A stretch of DNA of 64,000 nt from contig NZ_UESZ01000001.1 of NCBI RefSeq assembly GCF_900108585.1, positions 434,001 to 498,000 on the forward strand, in the 5' to 3' direction. The notes beneath the pieces are model-generated. The model did not search any database, was not told where the DNA came from, and was given only the letters and a program-made list of their open reading frames with translations. The DNA is from Branchiibius hedensis. GTDB taxonomy: Bacteria > Actinomycetota > Actinomycetes > Actinomycetales > Dermatophilaceae. Below are positions 24,701 through 31,991 of this stretch, piece after piece (position 1 is the stretch's first letter; every line of letters starts with the position of its first letter). The position numbers were made by a program, and so were the translations under genes.

Positions 24701-25451
24701 CGCCCCGGCGGTCGGTGACGTACTGCGACAGCAGCATCACCGGAGACAGCACCGCGAACATCAGGAACATCGGGTTGTGCAGCAACAGCGCGGCCCCGCC
24801 GGCGACCACCAACGGCAGCAGCGCCATTGCCAGCGGCCACGGTCGCTTCTCGGGCGGTTGGGGGGCTGCAGGCATCCGAATCTGCACCTGCGGGGGTGGC
24901 TCCGGCCAGGTCATCGTCGGCACGCCGTCACGACGGACGAGTTCCAGCACGCTGTTGCCGATGCCGATCCGGTTGCCGAGCGTGAGTTCTCGCTCGGTGG
25001 CCGGCGCGAGCGGTTGACCGTCCACCAGTGTGCCGTTGGTGGCATCGTGAGCAGTCACCACCACCCGCCCGGAGTCCAGCCCCACGGTGAGGTGATGGCG
25101 ACTGACACCGGGGTCGGGCACCTGCAGCACGGCGCTGCGCGCACGGCCCACCGTCACACTGGTCGGACCCAACGGCACCCACGCTCCAGCACCCGGTCCT
25201 TCGATGACGTGCAGTTCGAGCAGGTGGCGCGTCACCGCCGCAGCCGGCGTGCTGCTGAGCACTGCGGCATGAACGAGCGGGTGTGAACCCACGACATCGG
25301 TGGCCGCAATCGGTCGCGCACCGGCGAAGAGGCCCTGGGGCAGCGTCGGATTCGCGGCGATGACCTCGGCCCAGGTGGTTCCGGCGGGCGCGCGCACCAC
25401 GACATCCCGGCTCCGGGCGCCCTCGCAAATGGTCAACCGCACCGTCGTCAT
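21690..25451 (-). CDS. FHA-FtsK/SpoIIIE ATPase, EssC-like (type VII secretion ATPase family)
   Basis: A 1253-residue membrane ATPase. Residues about 1-80 are a ubiquitin-like/EssC N-terminal region, about 85-165 an FHA domain (VGRARSAVLQVPDPGVSRHHL, split here as VGRARSA and GVSRHHLTV, then ATNGTLVDG), about 205-255 two membrane helices. Three FtsK-type ATPase modules follow: module 1 near 568 with intact GTTGAGKSGLL and LIDYKGG, module 2 near 878 with GGPASGRST, module 3 near 1100 with GPPGSGRST; both later modules have Arg for the Walker Lys. This is the domain plan of EssC/EccC. No WXG100 or EsxA-like gene is nearby. ATG 25451 begins the conserved domain; a longer open frame upstream lacks a plausible start. 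Confidence 0.85.
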   Translation of the reverse strand: MTTVRLTICEGARSRDVVVRAPAGTTWAEVIAANPTLPQGLFAGARPIAATDVVGSHPLVHAAVLSSTPAAAVTRHLLELHVIEGPGAGAWVPLGPTSVTVGRARSAVLQVPDPGVSRHHLTVGLDSGRVVVTAHDATNGTLVDGQPLAPATERELTLGNRIGIGNSVLELVRRDGVPTMTWPEPPPQVQIRMPAAPQPPEKRPWPLAMALLPLVVAGGAALLLHNPMFLMFAVLSPVMLLSQYVTDRRGGSRSHRRAMAAHRDDVEVAEAQVRRALEQEIAVRRSRTPALGTTVWVARSGAAARWSRDPTAELRLRLGTGVVESGVTRRWQRHTFGDDDIEPVALQQAPVEIDLRTAGRVELAGPQRQLVAQSLLTQLATWFSPDELQIVVCASPVNRPAWQWLRFLPHVLPAPDATPRIGPTCADTAADTTVVLVTDEVAANAPADAVVIALVADSTPQPGRIVTTAQGRVDGLDITLDLPAPGQAETAVRALAAATGSQRSSVGLPREVSLVDLAREYRTLDPTHPDAVLRAWSEASDRVLLGRTAEGPWEVSLPVDGPHALIAGTTGAGKSGLLQTFLVSWALSRSPQELSYVLIDYKGGAAFSGCAGLPHTVGMVTDLDASLTVRALRSLQAEIRRREQLLASAGAVDYAAYRDNGGGLARLVLVIDEFRVLADELPDFVHGLVRLAAVGRSMGIHLILATQRPAGVVSADIRANMDLRIALRLNDVTDSRDVIDADDAARLDPSRPGRAVAQRAGGDRQRVQVARVSGHTPRLDAAPEVLSVDPQTGAPISRRAREDDDDLSRIVSAIRRAHALEGSAPAHRPWLPPLAARLTAESGGAGTAPLGLVDLPDEQRQEWTGWSLKDGNLLIVGGPASGRSTVLRTLATGSRESVYWLTASKPTVGESLPHIGAVIRFDEHARVHRLLTWLEDRIAHGGADPVRLLIDDWDSLQARTDALSLTLSDRLLAILRDGPRAGVVTAVAGGRGVVSGRVSGLAARRLCLTSGGTDDVILLGVKPAQLPSLGTPGRGLLLPEELEIQCALPGAPAPDASVAVRFDPLPAQVDSLPAGAFGVGLDGPIGWRDDDRAILIAGPPGSGRSTALAASAAADPGRTFWLTDPAQTTDLTRWAGEHPGGTVYVDDADQLGGTPIEGLLADLAGRHRLVVTSSLTSATAAFTGLLPLVKRAGVGVILQPGPRDGEVLGVSLPTSYDEGPGSGVVVHRGRLTQVRVSRAACRTTGCPPATAAG

Positions 25452-25492
25452 AGCCGCAGTGTGCGTCGTCGGCGCAGGGGGCGCAGGACACG

Positions 25493-25508
25493 CTGGGGAT
25501 AACCCCAG
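25493..25508. promoter_or_regulatory. 16-bp palindrome in the divergent FtsK-like / tadA promoter region
   Basis: CTGGGG-ATAA-CCCCAG is a perfect inverted repeat lying between the start of the EssC-like gene (25451) and tadA (25617). The surrounding 165 bp are AT-richer than the genes and must contain both promoters, but I see no convincing -10/-35 pair. A shared operator is inference. Confidence 0.35.
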
Positions 25509-25616
25509 AAGTTGTAAAGGTTTCTTAAAGTCGTCTGTGGAAATCCCCATAGGGCATCTCCAATCCGCTTTCATCGTGCTCGTCGCTCGGGACATGACGG
25601 CGCGAGGGGGTATCCA

Positions 25617-26843
25617 ATGAACGGCGTCCAGATGGTCGAGGGCGAGGTCAGAGAACTGATCCGTCGCCAGCGCCTGGACCCGGCGCGCGATCATGACGCG
25701 GTCGCCGATCTGGTCCGCGCAGCGGTGCGGGACTACGAAGAGCGGGCGCTGCACGGCGGTCTCGACCCGTTACCGGACAGCACGGCGGCGCACCGGCAGG
25801 TCTTGGACGCGGTCGCGGGCTTCGGTCCGTTGCAACCATTTCTCGATGATCCGAGCGTTGAAGAAATTTGGGTTAATGAGCCGTCGCGGGTGTTCATCGC
25901 CCGGCACGGCCGGACCGAACTGACCAGCACGTTGCTGAGCGCGGAGCAGGTGCGCGCTCTGGTGGAACGCATGCTCAAACCGAGCGGTCGCCGAATAGAT
26001 CTCAGCTCTCCGTTTGTCGATGCGACGTTGCCGGACGGCTCCCGACTGCACGTCACGATCCCCGACGTGTCGCGCACCCACTGGCTGATCAACATTCGCA
26101 AGTTCGTCGCCCGCGCCGACCGTCTGGAAGATCTGGTCGCGCTGGGCACGATCACCACGCCCGCCGCGCGGTTCCTGTCGGCGGCGGTGGCTTCCGGGCT
26201 CAACGTCCTCGTCGCCGGCGGCACCCAGGCGGGCAAGACGACCATGCTGAACTGCCTCGCGTCGGCCATCCCGGCCAACGAGCGGGTTGTGTCCTGCGAA
26301 GAAGTCTTCGAACTCAAACTGAGCTTGCGCGATTGGGCGGCGATGCAGTGCCGTCAACCGAGTCTGGAGGGCACCGGCGAGATTCCGTTGCGTCGGTTGG
26401 TCAAGGAGGCGCTGCGGATGCGGCCCTCGCGGATCATCGTGGGTGAGGTGCGGCAGGAGGAGAGTCTCGACCTGTTGATCGCGTTGAACAGTGGACTACC
26501 GGGAATGGCTACGCTGCATGCCAATTCGGCGCGTGAGGCCGTCATGAAGATGTGCACACTTCCCCTGCTGGCGGGGCCGAACGTGAGTTCCAGCTTCGTG
26601 GTGCCCACGGTTGCCAACGCCATCGACATCGTCGTTCAGGTCGCGCTGGAGCGCGACGGTCGGCGCGTCGTACGGGAGATCTGCGCTGTGCCCGGCCGAG
26701 CCGAGGGTGACGTGATCGAGTTGGCACCCTTGTTCGTACGCCGATCGGGGGAGTTGGTGCGAGCCGACGGCTTCCCGCCGCACCGGGACCGGTTCGAGAG
26801 CGCCGGCATCGACGTGGCCGCGGTCCTCGCGGAGGCGACATGA
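25617..26843 (+). CDS. tadA: TadA/CpaF-type pilus assembly ATPase
   Basis: The secretion ATPase that powers assembly of Flp/Tad pili at the membrane. The 408-residue product has the CpaF plan: N-terminal helical domain, then FGPLQPFLDDPSVEEIWVN, Walker A GGTQAGKTTML near residue 200, RMRPSRIIVGEVRQEE (Walker B) near 270 and GMATLHANS (His box) near 297. ATG 25617 has GAGGGGG 6 nt upstream. It starts a tightly packed tad operon whose genes overlap or nearly overlap through 30159. No TadZ/CpaE-like or prepilin-peptidase gene is in the locus. Confidence 0.92.
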   Translation: MNGVQMVEGEVRELIRRQRLDPARDHDAVADLVRAAVRDYEERALHGGLDPLPDSTAAHRQVLDAVAGFGPLQPFLDDPSVEEIWVNEPSRVFIARHGRTELTSTLLSAEQVRALVERMLKPSGRRIDLSSPFVDATLPDGSRLHVTIPDVSRTHWLINIRKFVARADRLEDLVALGTITTPAARFLSAAVASGLNVLVAGGTQAGKTTMLNCLASAIPANERVVSCEEVFELKLSLRDWAAMQCRQPSLEGTGEIPLRRLVKEALRMRPSRIIVGEVRQEESLDLLIALNSGLPGMATLHANSAREAVMKMCTLPLLAGPNVSSSFVVPTVANAIDIVVQVALERDGRRVVREICAVPGRAEGDVIELAPLFVRRSGELVRADGFPPHRDRFESAGIDVAAVLAEAT

Positions 26844-27649
26844 TCCCGGTACTGCTGCTCGGGGCCGGCGTCTTCTGCCTGTGGTGGTCGTGGTGGCCGC
26901 GGACCGGGGAGTCGACCCGCACGCAGCGGGTCGACCCGTTGACCCGGCTGCGCGACCTGATCGGTCAGGCCGGCTACACCTCGATCAGCCCAGGTCAGTT
27001 GATCGCCATCTGCCTGATCACCGGCGCCGCCGTGTTCGTCCTGACGATGGCGATGACGTCCGTCGCACCGGTGAGCGCAGCCTTCGCGGTCATTGCGGGT
27101 TACGCGCCGCTGGCCTTTGTGCGGATGCGGGCGCGACGACGGCGCACCGTGCTGCGCGAGGTCTGGCCGGACGTCGTCGACAACATCTCTTCGGCCGTGC
27201 GCGCGGGGATGGCCCTGCCGGAGTCGCTCGCCCAACTGGGCGTCCGCGGTCCGGAGGAGTTGCGTCCGGCGTTCGCCGACTTCGCGCACGACTACCGCGC
27301 GACCGGTCAGTTCAACGACGCGTTGGACCGGTTGAAGGATCGCCTGGCGGACCCGGTGTCGGACCGACTGGTCGAGTCACTGCGGATCGCGCGCGCCGTC
27401 GGTGGCACGGATCTGGGCCGACTGCTGCGGACCCTCAGCTCATTCCTGCGGGACGACGCGCGCACCCGCGCCGAGCTCGAAGCGCGTCAGAGCTGGACGG
27501 TCAACGCAGCGCGTCTGGCGTTGTGTGCTCCGTGGATTGTGCTGGCGCTCATGGCAACTCGCGGCGAGTCCCTTCAGGCGTACCAGAGCTCCACCGGAGT
27601 CGCAGTGCTTGCGATCGGCGCCGCAGTGTCGCTGGTCGCCTACCGGTGA
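26840..27649 (+). CDS. tadB: TadB-like inner membrane platform protein (type II secretion F family)
   Basis: A 269-residue membrane protein of the GspF/TadB group, part of the platform for Flp pilus assembly. Hydrophobic segments lie at residues about 1-16, 55-75, 78-95, 235-250 and 252-268. The cytosolic T2SSF domain includes WPDVVDNISSAVRAGMALPE and LRIARAVGGTDLGRLLRTL, the diagnostic pattern. The start overlaps tadA by 4 bp. It is coupled to tadC through a tiny ORF. Confidence 0.88.
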   Translation: MIPVLLLGAGVFCLWWSWWPRTGESTRTQRVDPLTRLRDLIGQAGYTSISPGQLIAICLITGAAVFVLTMAMTSVAPVSAAFAVIAGYAPLAFVRMRARRRRTVLREVWPDVVDNISSAVRAGMALPESLAQLGVRGPEELRPAFADFAHDYRATGQFNDALDRLKDRLADPVSDRLVESLRIARAVGGTDLGRLLRTLSSFLRDDARTRAELEARQSWTVNAARLALCAPWIVLALMATRGESLQAYQSSTGVAVLAIGAAVSLVAYR

Positions 27650-27696
27650 TGCGCCGGTTGGGTCAGCTACCCGACGAAGAACGGGTCATGCGATGA
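27649..27696 (+). other. 15-codon mini-ORF bridging tadB and tadC
   Basis: An ATG overlaps the tadB stop by one base (TGATG) and opens a 15-codon frame (MRRLGQLPDEERVMR) whose TGA stop overlaps the tadC ATG (ATGA, 27693-27696). Its length and both overlaps suggest a coupling ORF that carries ribosomes across the 43-bp gap. The peptide itself need not have a function. Confidence 0.5.
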
Positions 27697-28616
27697 ATCC
27701 GTTGTGGAGTGGGTTGTTGTGCGGAGCGCTGGTCGGCACCGGACTGCTGTTGGTGTGGCGCGGGTTGCCGATGCGCCGACACGCCACCTTGGCCGATCGC
27801 ATTGCGCCGTACGTCGTGACCACACCCCGGCCCTCCCACCTCCTGGCGGGAACCACCGACGAGATATCGGTCAACGCCGCGCTGGCACCGCTGTTGCGTC
27901 GGGCGGGGGCGCTGGTGGACCACTGGTTGGGCGGAACGACGTCGGTCCGTCGCCGACTGGCCAGGGCTGGCCAACCCGACGACGTCGACGGCTTCCGCGC
28001 CCAGCAGGCGATGTGGGGCATGGTGGCGGGCATTGCCGCCGCTGGCTACGCGACGCTGCAACTGATGAACGGCGGAACCTCCCTCACCGACGTCATCCTC
28101 ATTCCGATCGCCGTGGCCGGCGGCGTGGTGCTGCGCGACCAGATGCTGACGCGAGCGGCCGAGTCGCGCGAGCGCGCCATCCTGGGTGAATTCCCTGCAG
28201 TGGCAGAGATGTTGGCGTTGGCGATCACCGCGGGAGAGGGCGCCGCTGCCGCCCTCGAGCGCATCGCGAACCTGTCCAGCGGTCACCTGTCCGCGGAGCT
28301 GCAGCGGTGCTTGGTCGATGCCCGCGCCGGAGCGTCCCTGCCCGAAGCCTTGCAGGGCCTGTCCGATCGCACCGGGCTCCCCGGTCTGGCTCGGTTCGTC
28401 GACGGCATTGTCGTGGCTGTCGAGCGAGGCACCCCATTGGCTGACGTGATGCGTGCCCAAGCCCAGGACGCCCGGGACGCCAGCAAGCAGCAACTCATTG
28501 AATCCGGCGGCCGACGGGTGATCTACATGATGATCCCGGTCGTGTTCTTGGTGCTGCCCATCACCATCCTGTTCGCCATTTATCCAGGCCTCTCGATCCT
28601 GAACCTCAACATGTGA
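27693..28616 (+). CDS. tadC: TadC-like inner membrane platform protein (type II secretion F family)
   Basis: A 307-residue membrane protein, second GspF-like platform subunit of the Tad system. A TM helix covers residues about 5-23, two more lie near 110-145, and a C-terminal pair ends with VIYMMIPVVFLVLPITILFA. The T2SSF domain shows FPAVAEMLALAITAGEGAAAAL and DARAGASLPEALQGL. ATG 27693 overlaps the mini-ORF stop. Normal length for TadC. Confidence 0.87.
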   Translation: MNPLWSGLLCGALVGTGLLLVWRGLPMRRHATLADRIAPYVVTTPRPSHLLAGTTDEISVNAALAPLLRRAGALVDHWLGGTTSVRRRLARAGQPDDVDGFRAQQAMWGMVAGIAAAGYATLQLMNGGTSLTDVILIPIAVAGGVVLRDQMLTRAAESRERAILGEFPAVAEMLALAITAGEGAAAALERIANLSSGHLSAELQRCLVDARAGASLPEALQGLSDRTGLPGLARFVDGIVVAVERGTPLADVMRAQAQDARDASKQQLIESGGRRVIYMMIPVVFLVLPITILFAIYPGLSILNLNM

Positions 28617-28654
28617 ACCCGTCCCACCGCACTAAGAACACACCGGAGGAAGAG

Positions 28655-28870
28655 ATGAACACCGCACGACGATTGAACGAGCGCATCCTGCGCGCCATGG
28701 TGGCCCGTACCCACCTATCCGCTGGTCGGCAACCAGAGCGGGGTGACGTGCCCGGATGGGTGCTGATCACCATCATGACGGCCGGCCTCGTCACCGCTCT
28801 GTGGAAGTTCGCCGGGCCGGCGCTGACCAACATGTTCAGCACGGCGATCCACAGTGTTACGGGTGGCTGA
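28655..28870 (+). CDS. Flp pilin-like small membrane protein
   Basis: A 71-residue protein with a basic N-terminal 29 residues, a Gly at 30 and one hydrophobic helix (about residues 33-56, PGWVLITIMTAGLVTALW). Position after tadC and size suggest the major Flp pilin or a pilin-like subunit. The usual Glu at +5 after the processing Gly is absent (Gly-Asp-Val-Pro-Gly-Trp), so processing as a type IVb prepilin is doubtful. GGAGGAAGAG precedes ATG 28655. The stop overlaps the start region of the following TadE-like gene. Confidence 0.65.
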   Translation: MNTARRLNERILRAMVARTHLSAGRQPERGDVPGWVLITIMTAGLVTALWKFAGPALTNMFSTAIHSVTGG

Positions 28871-29252
28871 GCGCCGGTCACACCGCGAACGGGGCTCTGC
28901 ACCAGCTGAATTCGTCATGGTGGGCGCTTTGCTCATCTTGCTGTTCCTCGCGGCCTTCCAGGTCGGCTTCGCGCTCTTCGTCCGCAACACGCTGATCTCC
29001 GATGCCACCGAGGGCGCCCGGTTCGGCGCCCGCGCCGACGCGACTGCGGACGCCGGAGCCAGCCGCACACGGGACCTGATCACGCGTGGACTGGCCGGGC
29101 GCTTTGCCCGCGACGTGCATGCGGAGGTGGTCAACGAGGGCGGGGCACGCGTCGTACGCGTGACTGTCGTTGCCCCGCTGCCGATCGTCGGCCCGTTCGG
29201 CCCGGCCCAGACCCTCACTGTCAGCGGGCGGGCCTACCAGGAGGGCCAGTGA
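28863..29252 (+). CDS. TadE-like pseudopilin
   Basis: A 129-residue minor pilin of the TadE group. The N-terminal type IV prepilin-like segment RGSAPAEFVMVGALLILL has Gly-Ser-Ala-Pro-Ala-Glu, with Glu at +5, followed by a single membrane helix and a C-terminal extracytoplasmic domain (RVTVVAPLPIVGPFG). GTG 28863 is favoured because it gives an 8-bp overlap with the preceding gene; GTG 28854 would add three residues. It overlaps the next TadE-like gene by 4 bp. Confidence 0.8.
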   Translation: MAERRSHRERGSAPAEFVMVGALLILLFLAAFQVGFALFVRNTLISDATEGARFGARADATADAGASRTRDLITRGLAGRFARDVHAEVVNEGGARVVRVTVVAPLPIVGPFGPAQTLTVSGRAYQEGQ

Positions 29253-29689
29253 ACGCAGTGCGCCGGCGGCTGGGTGCGGCCGAGGGCGGCTCAGCGGTCA
29301 TCGAGTTCCTGGTCGTCGGAATCGTGCTGACACTGCCGGTCTTCTATCTGATCATCACCCTTGCCCGGTTGCAGGCGGGCACGTACGCCGTGACCGCCGC
29401 CGCCCGGGAGAGCGCGCGCACCTTTGTCGCAGCAGACGACCCGGTGTCAGCCAACCAGCGCGCGAGCGCAGCGGCACGACTGGCTTTCCAGGATCAGGGC
29501 TTCGGCTCCGCGGGCCAGGTGAGCGCCCGATGCGCCGGGGTGTGCCTGTCGCGGGGCAGCTCCGTGACGACCCGCGCCGACCTGTCGGTGGATCTGCCGC
29601 TGATCCCCGACTTCCTGCGCGGTGTCGTACCTTCCAGCATCTCGGTGTCGGCGACGCACACCGAGGCCGTCGATCGGTTCAAACGGTGA
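29249..29689 (+). CDS. Second TadE/TadF-like pseudopilin
   Basis: A 146-residue protein with the same plan as the preceding gene: short basic N-terminus, EGGSAVIEFLVVGIVLTLP with Glu at +5 of a Gly-Ser processing-like site, one membrane helix, and an outer domain with two cysteines (SARCAGVCLSRG) that may form a disulfide. GTG 29249 overlaps the previous stop and its own stop overlaps the next GTG. The two TadE-like genes are likely minor pilins of one Tad machine. Confidence 0.78.
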   Translation: MNAVRRRLGAAEGGSAVIEFLVVGIVLTLPVFYLIITLARLQAGTYAVTAAARESARTFVAADDPVSANQRASAAARLAFQDQGFGSAGQVSARCAGVCLSRGSSVTTRADLSVDLPLIPDFLRGVVPSSISVSATHTEAVDRFKR

Positions 29690-30159
29690 CCCGGCTCCAG
29701 CGGTTGCGCCAGGACCCCGAGCAGGGCCGGGTGCTGATCCTGGGCGCCGGGTTGTTCGCGCTGCTCGCGCTGCTGGTGATGGGTGGCATCGACGTGACCG
29801 CCGTCCAACTCGCCCGGGTGCAGATGATCGACGCGGCGGACGCAGCGGCGTTGGATGCCGCCGACGCGGTCGATCCCGGTGCGATCTACCGCGGCGGGGT
29901 CGGTCAGCAGGTGAGCTTGTCCGACCAGAGTGTCCGCACCGACGCGGCCGCGAGCCTTGGCCGGCAGCACCGGCCAGGTCAGGTGACCGGATGGGCAGTG
30001 GTCGGCGGGACCGGCAGCGTCGACGGTCGCACGGCGCGGGTCATCCTGCGCGGTACGGTGCGCCCACCGTTGTCCGGTGGGCTGCTGGCGCTCATCGGTA
30101 AGGACGTGACCATCACCGTGCAATCCGAGGCGCGGTCCGACACCGACACCGCACCGTAG
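29686..30159 (+). CDS. TadG-like / Rv3654c-like pilus-assembly protein
   Basis: A 157-residue protein with EQGRVLILGAGLFALLALLVM near residues 12-32 as a membrane anchor, followed by VQLARVQMIDAADAAALDAADAV, the pattern of the putative Flp pilus-assembly TadG N-terminal family and of mycobacterial Rv3654c. It is much shorter than proteobacterial TadG and lacks a von Willebrand A domain, as is usual in actinomycetes. GTG 29686 overlaps the previous stop. It is the last gene of the tad operon. Confidence 0.75.
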   Translation: MTRLQRLRQDPEQGRVLILGAGLFALLALLVMGGIDVTAVQLARVQMIDAADAAALDAADAVDPGAIYRGGVGQQVSLSDQSVRTDAAASLGRQHRPGQVTGWAVVGGTGSVDGRTARVILRGTVRPPLSGGLLALIGKDVTITVQSEARSDTDTAP

Positions 30160-30216
30160 CCCGCCGCCCAGGCAGCGTTCAGGTACTCACCCAACCCCGC
30201 TCATCATTCGCACAGG

Positions 30217-31509
30217 ATGCCCAACTATCGTCGCCCGGTGCCCGAACCCGTTTCCCGCTCCGCAAAGCGCAGTCGAGCCCGCACCGCTGTGATCCGCCGT
30301 CGTATCCTCGCCGGTGTCCTGGTGGTCCTCGTGGCGATCGGGGTCGGCGGGGGCTTGCTCCTGCACCACCTGAACGGCAACATCCGCACCGATGCCCTGG
30401 TGGGCAGCGGAACCGCCAAGCAGCAGGAAACCGGGCCGATCAATATCCTGGTCATGGGTTCGGACACCCGGGACGGCGAGGCCAACTGTGCACTGGGCGG
30501 GGCCTGCGCGAAGACGACCGCCACCTCGAACGCGGCCGCGGAGTCAGAAGGCGCCAACGCGGACGTGATCATGGTCGTGCACGTCGCCGCGGACCGGTCC
30601 AACGCGACCGTGCTGAGCATTCCGCGTGACACGGTCGTCAAGATCCCTGCCTGCACCTACGAGGGCAAGACCGTCCCGGCTCGCACCGACCGCATCAACG
30701 CCAGTCTGATGGCGGGCCCGTCGTGCACCGCCCAGACCGTCGGCCAGTTGACCGGAATCACCATCAACCACTTCGTGGTCATCGACTTCGCCGGCGTCGT
30801 GACGATGTCCGATGCGGTCGGCGGAGTCGAGGTGTGCGTGGACAACAACGTGTACGACACCTACTCGCATCTGAAGCTGGCCAAGGGCACTCACACGCTG
30901 GAGGGCAAGGCGGCCCTGGAGTTCCTGCGGACCCGGCACGGGTTCGGTGACGGTGGCGACGTCGGGCGCACCATTGCCCAGCACCTGTTCCTGTCCTCGA
31001 TGATCCGCCAGGTCGAGTCCGCCTCGACCCTGGCGAACCCGGTGAAGGTCTACAACCTGGCCGACGCTGCGACCAAGGCCGTCACCGTCGATGACGATCT
31101 CGGCTCGGTGACCGCCCTCAGCAGTCTGCTCCTGGAGATCAAGGACATCCCGAGCAGTCGGATCACCTTCGTCACGACCCCGACCGACTACAACCCGGCG
31201 AACAAGAACGAGCTGGTCCTCGCGCCCAACGCGGCGGCGCTCTTCAAGAAGATCGCCGACGACGTGCCGCTCTCGCACTCGAAGACCACCTCGAAGACCA
31301 CAACGAGCAAGGCACCGACCCCGAGTACGTCGACCGCCACCCCCAGCGCATCGGCGACCTCCGCGGCACCGGACTACGCGACGACCGCCGACGCGGCCAC
31401 CGGCTGCGCACAGGTGAGCACCTACAAGACGGTCTCGTTGAACGGCATTCCGATGACGCCCACCCGGGCCTACGAGTTGTCCCCGAACGTCCCGGACTCG
31501 GCCAGCTGA
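30217..31509 (+). CDS. LytR-CpsA-Psr (LCP) family protein
   Basis: An envelope enzyme of 430 residues that attaches glycopolymers (arabinogalactan, teichoic or similar) to peptidoglycan. A cytosolic basic N-terminus precedes one membrane helix (about 28-50). The LCP domain spans about 72-250 with NILVMGSDTRDG, VLSIPRDTVV, RTDRINASL and FLRTRHGFGDGGDVGR, supplying the conserved Asp and Arg residues. A Ser/Thr/Pro/Ala-rich linker (about 353-385) follows. The last 40 residues are not a full LytR_C domain. ATG 30217 is the first good start after the tad operon. Confidence 0.92.
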   Translation: MPNYRRPVPEPVSRSAKRSRARTAVIRRRILAGVLVVLVAIGVGGGLLLHHLNGNIRTDALVGSGTAKQQETGPINILVMGSDTRDGEANCALGGACAKTTATSNAAAESEGANADVIMVVHVAADRSNATVLSIPRDTVVKIPACTYEGKTVPARTDRINASLMAGPSCTAQTVGQLTGITINHFVVIDFAGVVTMSDAVGGVEVCVDNNVYDTYSHLKLAKGTHTLEGKAALEFLRTRHGFGDGGDVGRTIAQHLFLSSMIRQVESASTLANPVKVYNLADAATKAVTVDDDLGSVTALSSLLLEIKDIPSSRITFVTTPTDYNPANKNELVLAPNAAALFKKIADDVPLSHSKTTSKTTTSKAPTPSTSTATPSASATSAAPDYATTADAATGCAQVSTYKTVSLNGIPMTPTRAYELSPNVPDSAS

Positions 31510-31528
31510 TCGCCGCGGACCCGGCCGA

Positions 31529-31987
31529 TCAGTTGCGGCGGGCGATGTCCGCGTTCAGGGTCAACGCGAAGGCGCCCCACGCGGCGTACGGCGCCAGCAT
31601 CAGCGCCGAGGGCTGGTCCACCGTGGCGCTGCGCCGGATCAGGTCCAGGGTGCTCACTTCGAGGACGGCCTGGATGGCGACCGAGGGTTTGAGCTGCTCG
31701 CCGACGAAGTACACCCAGGTGAAGGCGGTGTTCAAGGCCAGGTTCGCGCCCAGCGCCACGGTGTAGTTGCGGTGCTCCTGGTCGTTGGGTAACCGCTCGA
31801 GCGTGCGCGCCGAGGCCACGGCGGTGAGGGCGTAGATCGACGTCCACGCCGGAGCGAACAGCCACGCCGGCGGCTGCCATGCGGGTTTCTTCAGCCCCAG
31901 ATACCAGGGGGACTGGGGTTTGGTGCCGAGGGTCCCCAGGGCGGCACAGGCAGCCACCGCCGGAGCGGTCCACTTCAGGTAGCGCAT
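31529..31987 (-). CDS. TspO/MBR family membrane protein
   Basis: A 152-residue protein with five membrane helices, a tetrapyrrole/sterol-binding translocator homologue. Family hallmarks are LKKPAWQPPAWLFAPAWTSIY (split here as KKPAWQPPAWLF near residue 32 and PAWTSIYALTAVA) and NLALNTAFTWVYF near 88. ATG 31987 has AAGGAG 8 nt upstream and lies 4 bp after the prfB stop, so both are probably cotranscribed. The role is commonly linked to stress or porphyrin handling; here it is inference only. Confidence 0.88.
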   Translation of the reverse strand: MRYLKWTAPAVAACAALGTLGTKPQSPWYLGLKKPAWQPPAWLFAPAWTSIYALTAVASARTLERLPNDQEHRNYTVALGANLALNTAFTWVYFVGEQLKPSVAIQAVLEVSTLDLIRRSATVDQPSALMLAPYAAWGAFALTLNADIARRN

Positions 31988-31991
31988 ACGG

